Source: Mariprofundaceae bacterium (lineage in GTDB: Bacteria; Pseudomonadota; Zetaproteobacteria; Mariprofundales; Mariprofundaceae). From it: a stretch of 11,314 bases of DNA. The stretch is taken from assembly GCA_030950865.1 (NCBI GenBank), contig JAUZQR010000128.1, forward strand, positions 1 to 11,314, in the 5' to 3' direction. This document shows, piece after piece, positions 6,687-11,314 of the stretch (its first letter is position 1; every line of letters starts with the position of its first letter). Both the position numbers and the translations under genes were made by a program. The notes under the pieces are model-generated. The model was not told the DNA's origin and made no database searches. It worked only from the letters and a program-made list of their open reading frames with translations.

Positions 6687-9600
6687 ATCATTCATCACTT
6701 CACCTTCCAATACAGCCTTTTCCAACCCTGTTTCGGCTTGTTTTATGATACCCACACCTTTATTATCAATCTTGGATTCAACTTGCTTTGAAATTTCTTT
6801 TTCAACCACTTCTTCTACGTTTTCTTCTATAATGTCCTGCTGTATACTTTCAGGCGTTGCTTCAGAAGCCTCTTCACCCACGCCCTTAACATCTGCAACA
6901 ACCTTTTCTACCACGACTTCTTGTACAGGTATTTCAATGGCTACCTCTACGTCACCCTCTTCTGTTTCATTTGCACTCAACACGCCACGTCGACAAAATA
7001 ACAAGGTCACCGTTTGAGCAGGCACATCCATTTCCATGACAGGTGAACCAGCCAATAAATGCATGCGACTGCCCGTGTCATCCTGTGGCTGCGGAAACAG
7101 CTTGTTCAGAACAGTAAATGCCGTTTGTCCATCATGCTCAATTTCTGGCATCACATATGCCATAAGCATCCACCCACGGCGCAAGGCTTCTCGATATACA
7201 GGCACCCAATCCATGCCCGATTCAATTTCCACCAAACGCGTGGTTGCCACATCTTCAACAAGCACCGCATCACCCAACATGGCATCCATAAAAGCATAGC
7301 TTTTTTCATCTTGTTGGCTTTCCTCCTGATTCAAGTGCTTTCTAGCATGTGTAAGCAACTGCCTTGCCATAAACACGTCGTGAAAGGCATCTGGAGAACC
7401 AACATCCACTGCCAAATCAGGGTAATTCAATCCTGCTATTTCAAAAGATGAAACATGCTCACCACTGCGCGGCAATATCATCAACTTGGGTGGAGTCCAC
7501 CATTTCACCTTGGCTTTGCGCTCTGAGAGCACATGCGCCACTTCATGGAACCACAATTCAAGTAGTGAATCTTCACTACCATTGGACTGTTCTTCAGGAT
7601 AAAACATCATCACCTTGCAACCACGCAGCAATGATTCCCACACTTCTGTATCCAACCCATCCCAAGCATGTAGCGATACTTTCAACTCACATTGGCAATG
7701 TGCCGAAGCGCGTTCACACGCATCTTTTATACTACGATTTTGTAAGGTAAGTTTATCCTCATGCATCGTACTCAACACATGCACCGTAAGCTTATGATGC
7801 TTGAGAGCCATTTCTTCAATCATGGCAGGAAGACCTGCATGCCAACCTAAGAATATCATGGATAAATCCCAAGTTTCAGGCCATGTAAATTGTTTTAATA
7901 AATTCTGATGTGGTTGATTAGCATCCATCGACAAAGCACTTTCCATGATGCCCGACCAAAGCAATGTCGAGCCGCCCAAGCCCACGACATCAGTGAATAT
8001 CTCATTTTTCTTAGCACGCATCAAATCACTAAATAAAACGAACGAACCATCCTCACGCCGTGCTGCCAAAAGGTTTACACCTGATACAAAACAATCCGTT
8101 AACCAAGCATCCAACACTTGCTTTTCCTGACCCGCAGACACCATGACCATACCACTGCTAGCTTGCACTTCAAATTCCCAAGCCATGGTATTCAAGCCTA
8201 TTTCACCAGCTACCGCATCAAGCATACGAATACCCAACTCTGGCATCCAAGCGCAATGATGCATTTGATAAAGCATGCGGGCAGTCACAGATGCCGAGTT
8301 TAATACCGACATCGACATTGAATCGCTATATATCGATTGCAATCGTGTCGATAATTCTGCCTCTGAAATCATCATGCCATCGACTTTTAAGTCACGTACC
8401 AAATGATGGGTATCCACCAAGTTTTCTGTATCTAAAGTCTCGCTACCCTTGCGAAACAACACCAATTGACGAATGCCCTTCAAATGAAAGCGCGCCATTA
8501 AATCACGACTACCTGATGCTACTTCACGCACCGATAACCAACTACCAACACTGCTTGCTCCAGAAAGTGCCTGCCCATGAAAAATCCACACCGAAGACAT
8601 GCTTTGCCGCATGCGTGCAAACAACTTATCCAACCTTTTTAAAATCGCCAACGATTGATCGTTCCAGCCCGCCAAAACCATCTGCTCACGTGCTGATAAA
8701 GGGCTATTGCTCAATTCACGCAACATATATTGCATGACATTTGAACCAAGGCTAACCATTAATGCGAAGAAAAATACGCCCGAAAGCACCAGCACCGATG
8801 TTAATCCCACTAACCATGGTGAGAATGCTTCTGGTGTCGCAGCACCAGGGTCGGTTAGCACCCGAAAAACATACAACATCACCTGAAACGGTAAATAATC
8901 TGCCGATGTAATATTACCATCATCATTGATGTCCATTTCAGGATAAAGGTAGAGCACTGCCAATGAGCCCATAATCATCATCGCTACCAGCATGCCTGCC
9001 AACATACTGCTTTCATTGCGAACTTCTTGTATAGCAAGCACCCGCTTGGCTGCTTTGGCAATATTACCAACAGGGTTCAGCATCACTAAAAAACGAATAG
9101 CGCGTAAACCAACCCAAGCCACTGCCACACCAGGAATAAGACCCAACACAGCGATACTGGCAAGCATATCCAACGATACAAAAGCCAATTCTGCCTTTTT
9201 ACGTCCACCATTGGGCAAAACTTTAAGAATAGATACCGTACGACACACACCTTCAATCAATAAAAACACACCGATATACATCGCTACCGATGGCACGGCG
9301 ATGGCAACACATGCCAAAGCAACCACAACCAAGGCAAAAGGCAGGGAGTAAACAAAGGTATCGTGGGTAAGAAAACGAAAAATCCGTAACATACGCAGCA
9401 TATACATACCACGAAAAAGCCTAGCAACACGTAAATAAACAGCCTGCTGTAATGGATTCACTGGCATAAATAGGGCTGAAATAAGGCTAATCGTTGCCAA
9501 GCCATCCAATATCAAAAATACCAATTCTCCACGATTGCGAAAGTGATTCTCTTTTTGCAGCCAAAAGCGCAAACACCATTCAACCACAAAAAATACGCCC

Positions 9601-9893
9601 AATGTCGCCAATACAAAGCTATAGCGCTCAAACATGCATAACACGAGCGCAACAACGATTAAAATAGCATAACGAGGGTGTGAAAAAACACGCTCGCCCA
9701 GCAGCAGCCACTCACGGCGTGAATGCTCACCTGAAATCCAGCGTTTAACCCAAGCAGGCTGTGAACGCGGTGTTTTTTTCACATCAGCATCCGCCATCTC
9801 ATCTAAAACCTCATGCGAGACTTTATCTGATACACTCAACACATCGTTTGCATCGTTTTGTGCCACCTTCACCACCTTACTTACTTCCGCCAC
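6342..9893 (-). CDS. Large CASTOR/POLLUX-like ion channel with tandem voltage-sensor-like domains, EF-hand loop and CheZ-like C-terminal tail
   Basis: An 1183-residue inner-membrane protein. Hydrophobic segments span about 71-385. The first four-helix unit (71-175) has an S2-like E105/R109 pair, D130 in S3, and an S4 with R155, R158, R161, R167, R170 and R173. The second unit (183-288) repeats the plan with fewer charges (R264, R267). S5 is about 296-317 and S6 about 358-385, with a 12-residue EF-hand loop (321-332) and the filter-like TDPG (347-350) between them. Two Rossmann/RCK-like regions begin at MVLAGWN (405-411) and MIFLGWH (679-685), as in the plant CASTOR/POLLUX (DUF1012) family. 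An acidic linker (976-1070) leads to a helical tail with DRVSQ (1133-1137). The start is uncertain: GTG at 9893 lacks a clear Shine-Dalgarno, and GTGs at residues 7-9 or ATG at residue 33 are possible. Ion, ligand and output are unknown. Confidence 0.9.
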   Translation of the reverse strand: MAEVSKVVKVAQNDANDVLSVSDKVSHEVLDEMADADVKKTPRSQPAWVKRWISGEHSRREWLLLGERVFSHPRYAILIVVALVLCMFERYSFVLATLGVFFVVEWCLRFWLQKENHFRNRGELVFLILDGLATISLISALFMPVNPLQQAVYLRVARLFRGMYMLRMLRIFRFLTHDTFVYSLPFALVVVALACVAIAVPSVAMYIGVFLLIEGVCRTVSILKVLPNGGRKKAELAFVSLDMLASIAVLGLIPGVAVAWVGLRAIRFLVMLNPVGNIAKAAKRVLAIQEVRNESSMLAGMLVAMMIMGSLAVLYLYPEMDINDDGNITSADYLPFQVMLYVFRVLTDPGAATPEAFSPWLVGLTSVLVLSGVFFFALMVSLGSNVMQYMLRELSNSPLSAREQMVLAGWNDQSLAILKRLDKLFARMRQSMSSVWIFHGQALSGASSVGSWLSVREVASGSRDLMARFHLKGIRQLVLFRKGSETLDTENLVDTHHLVRDLKVDGMMISEAELSTRLQSIYSDSMSMSVLNSASVTARMLYQMHHCAWMPELGIRMLDAVAGEIGLNTMAWEFEVQASSGMVMVSAGQEKQVLDAWLTDCFVSGVNLLAARREDGSFVLFSDLMRAKKNEIFTDVVGLGGSTLLWSGIMESALSMDANQPHQNLLKQFTWPETWDLSMIFLGWHAGLPAMIEEMALKHHKLTVHVLSTMHEDKLTLQNRSIKDACERASAHCQCELKVSLHAWDGLDTEVWESLLRGCKVMMFYPEEQSNGSEDSLLELWFHEVAHVLSERKAKVKWWTPPKLMILPRSGEHVSSFEIAGLNYPDLAVDVGSPDAFHDVFMARQLLTHARKHLNQEESQQDEKSYAFMDAMLGDAVLVEDVATTRLVEIESGMDWVPVYREALRRGWMLMAYVMPEIEHDGQTAFTVLNKLFPQPQDDTGSRMHLLAGSPVMEMDVPAQTVTLLFCRRGVLSANETEEGDVEVAIEIPVQEVVVEKVVADVKGVGEEASEATPESIQQDIIEENVEEVVEKEISKQVESKIDNKGVGIIKQAETGLEKAVLEGEVMNDSVWPQQADKRLLRVLKKQVGGSLELLNESCEEGLVKLTEILDMGVSEEVEELIMAALTDLQNIDRVSQRLNNVKSCLKDWSNHVPESGQTALWQEEVSQRYVMEEERMVLKEEL
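6349..6356 (-). promoter_or_regulatory. Strong Shine-Dalgarno for the cheY at 6345, inside the channel gene
   Basis: AAGGAGGA on the minus strand lies three bases upstream of the ATG at 6345, within the last codons of the channel gene. With the ATGA overlap it makes coupled translation of the two genes likely and fixes the cheY start. Confidence 0.8.
8898..8933 (-). other. EF-hand-type calcium-binding loop in the S5-S6 connector of the channel
   Basis: Residues 321-332 read DINDDGNITSAD. This has oxygen ligands at loop positions 1 (D), 3 (N), 5 (D), 9 (T) and 12 (D), Gly at 6 and Ile at 8, matching the canonical 12-residue EF-hand/dockerin pattern. It directly follows S5 (about 296-317) and precedes the TDPG filter-like motif. 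If the pore has the usual topology, the loop faces the periplasm. Confidence 0.75.
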
Positions 9894-9949
9894 AGCACAT
9901 GCTACTGGTTGCTCTGGGAGAGCTTCCTGACCACCATTTGCGCCACCAA

Positions 9950-11314
9950 CTAACGGCGACGCAATTCGGCTAAAAAATCACGTACCCGCTGTGACAAACC
10001 CTCGCCTTTTTGGCGAATATCTGTCGATGAAGTCAGCACATCTCCTGCCGCTTTACCTGTTTCAATCGATGCTTCTGTCACCGAAGCAATCGCTTCAGTC
10101 ACACGCTGTGTTGCATCTGAGGCATATTGCACACTTTGAGCGATTTCACGGGTTGCTTCATTTTGCTCTTCTGTAGCAGCAGAAATCGCTTGGTTAATAT
10201 CATTCATCTTTTGAATAGTTTCACCAATATGTCCAATCGCTTTGGCAGCACCATCACTTTCTTTTTGAATGGATGAAATTTGACCCGCAATCGTTTCAGT
10301 CGCTTGAGCAGTTTGATTGGCAAGCTCTTTGACTTCTCCAGCAACCACTGCAAAACCACGTCCAGCCTCACCCGCTCGTGCCGCTTCAATACTCGCATTG
10401 AGTGCCAATAAATTGGTTTGTTCCGCAATATCCGTAATCACCCGAATAACCTGACCAATTTCTTCGGATACCTTGGCTAATTTTGTAACATTTTGATTGG
10501 TCGTTTTAGCTTCTTCCACTGCTTGGCCTGACATATCCACAGCATTGCGTACTTGACGTGTTATTTCTGCGATTGAGGCTGTCAATTCTTCTGCCGCAGA
10601 TGCCACAGTCATCACATTTTCATTCGCTTCTGCTGAACTATGGGCAACGCTTTCTGCTTGTGTTGTGGATTGTTCGGCAGTGCTAGAAAGGGTTTCACTG
10701 GAAGCCTGCATACCCACCGATGCTTCAATCAAATCATTGACCATGGTTGCAACATTGCTTTCAAAGTCTTCCGCTAACTTATGGCCTTCAGACGCATCAT
10801 TCCACGACACCATAACAGAGTCCCATTCACCCTCATGATTATCAATAGCATGCGCAGAAAATTCGATTTGATGACCATCTGCCACAAAACTCGCCGTCAT
10901 TGGAAAGCCTGCTCTATTGGAAAGAACTTTGCGCTGGTGCGCAGGGTCTTTATGAAAAATATCAATGCATTGCCCAATCATATTATCTACAGGACAAGGT
11001 AAGAAATTTTGAAGTTTCTTAAATAACTCAGTTGCGGCTGGATTCATATAGCTAATTTTCAAATCTTTGGCACCTGCAATCATGGTTGCCTGTGGAGATG
11101 CCTCTACCACACGTCGCAAGAGTGTAGCTTCAGATGATTGCTTTTGAAAAATAGCCAACGACTCCAACATTTCACCAATCTCGCCTCCTTCATTGGCAGT
11201 CACAGGAATCACATCACCTCTTTCCAAGGCATCCATTGATATTGCCACCTCTGAAATCGGACGGCTAACCGAGCGAGCAATATACCAAACACTGAAACCC
11301 ACCAGTAAAAATAC
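9950..11314 (-). CDS. Methyl-accepting chemotaxis protein, 5' end cut by the window
   Basis: This chemoreceptor controls CheA through CheW. About 454 C-terminal residues are present; the frame stays open to the right edge, and the first visible residues ([13 protein letters not shown]) are the end of a transmembrane helix, so the GTG at 11302 is not the real start. Order: TM2, HAMP (about 11-55 counted from 11302), a PAS-like domain (about 62-170), a helical link, then the cytoplasmic signalling hairpin. The highly conserved tip is [19 protein letters not shown] and [15 protein letters not shown] (encoded about 10320-10424). The protein ends in LAELRRR with no NWETF-type CheR/CheB tether. The sensory domain before TM2 is outside the window. 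The TAG stop at 9950 is 56 bases before the GTG of the channel gene. Confidence 0.95.
   Translation of the reverse strand, partial: VFLLVGFSVWYIARSVSRPISEVAISMDALERGDVIPVTANEGGEIGEMLESLAIFQKQSSEATLLRRVVEASPQATMIAGAKDLKISYMNPAATELFKKLQNFLPCPVDNMIGQCIDIFHKDPAHQRKVLSNRAGFPMTASFVADGHQIEFSAHAIDNHEGEWDSVMVSWNDASEGHKLAEDFESNVATMVNDLIEASVGMQASSETLSSTAEQSTTQAESVAHSSAEANENVMTVASAAEELTASIAEITRQVRNAVDMSGQAVEEAKTTNQNVTKLAKVSEEIGQVIRVITDIAEQTNLLALNASIEAARAGEAGRGFAVVAGEVKELANQTAQATETIAGQISSIQKESDGAAKAIGHIGETIQKMNDINQAISAATEEQNEATREIAQSVQYASDATQRVTEAIASVTEASIETGKAAGDVLTSSTDIRQKGEGLSQRVRDFLAELRRR

Noticed and set aside
6684..6968. The acidic, Val/Glu-rich linker as a repeat-containing domain
   Set aside because: It is low-complexity but shows no regular repeat unit; a flexible or coiled-coil linker is sufficient.
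6580..7017. Plus-strand open frame of 145 codons rich in Ser and Thr
   Set aside because: It is antisense to the acidic Glu/Val-rich linker of the channel gene; its composition is explained by reading those codons backwards, and no ribosome binding site or domain is seen.
8291..8737. Plus-strand open frame of 148 codons
   Set aside because: It lies wholly inside the channel gene on the opposite strand and resembles no protein family; the minus-strand frame has clear domain structure here.
9894..9980. Possible frameshift fusing the receptor to the channel gene
   Set aside because: The receptor ends at a normal TAG after a typical C-terminus, and the open frame upstream of the GTG lacks a domain; two separate genes explain the sequence.

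Overview
The window is one block of a bacterial chemotaxis (che) operon. Every real gene lies on the minus strand, so transcription runs from the right edge towards position 1. The CheA, CheW, CheB, CheR and CheY sequences look proteobacterial, in a fairly AT-rich genome. I cannot place the organism more precisely; a gamma- or zetaproteobacterium is a guess. No RNA gene, IS element, CRISPR array or promoter was seen. The operon promoter must lie beyond the right edge, upstream of the receptor gene.

In transcription order: (1) a methyl-accepting chemotaxis protein missing its 5' end (9950-11314); (2) a very large membrane protein (6342-9893); (3) a CheY (5968-6345); (4) a hybrid CheA with a helix-hairpin-helix-like segment where P2 usually sits, two CheW-like domains and a receiver (2998-5922); (5) CheW (2466-2966); (6) a second CheY (2057-2440); (7) CheB (993-2060); (8) CheR (166-996). 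Three junctions are 4-base ATGA overlaps (channel/cheY, cheY/cheB, cheB/cheR), and the other gaps are about 25-57 bases.

The most unusual gene is the large membrane protein. Its N-terminal part has two voltage-sensor-like four-helix units; the first has an S4 helix with six arginines spaced in multiples of three. A pore module follows, with a CASTOR/POLLUX-like filter (TDPG), a canonical EF-hand-type calcium loop in the S5-S6 connector, and two RCK-like Rossmann domains. After a long acidic linker comes a helical tail with a DxxxQ motif resembling the CheY-P phosphatase CheZ. It ends in a 4-base overlap with cheY, and no separate cheZ, cheC, cheX or cheD is present. My reading, which is inference, is an ion channel wired directly into the phosphorelay: voltage, Ca2+ or ligand state of the channel could modulate dephosphorylation of CheY.

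The rest is a complete phosphorelay plus adaptation set: receptor, CheW, CheA, two CheYs, CheR methyltransferase and CheB methylesterase. At the left edge is a perfect 80-base inverted repeat with a 57-base spacer, carrying a second, inverted copy of the end of cheR. It reaches the first base of the window and is more likely a fold-back chimera or contig-end artefact than biology.
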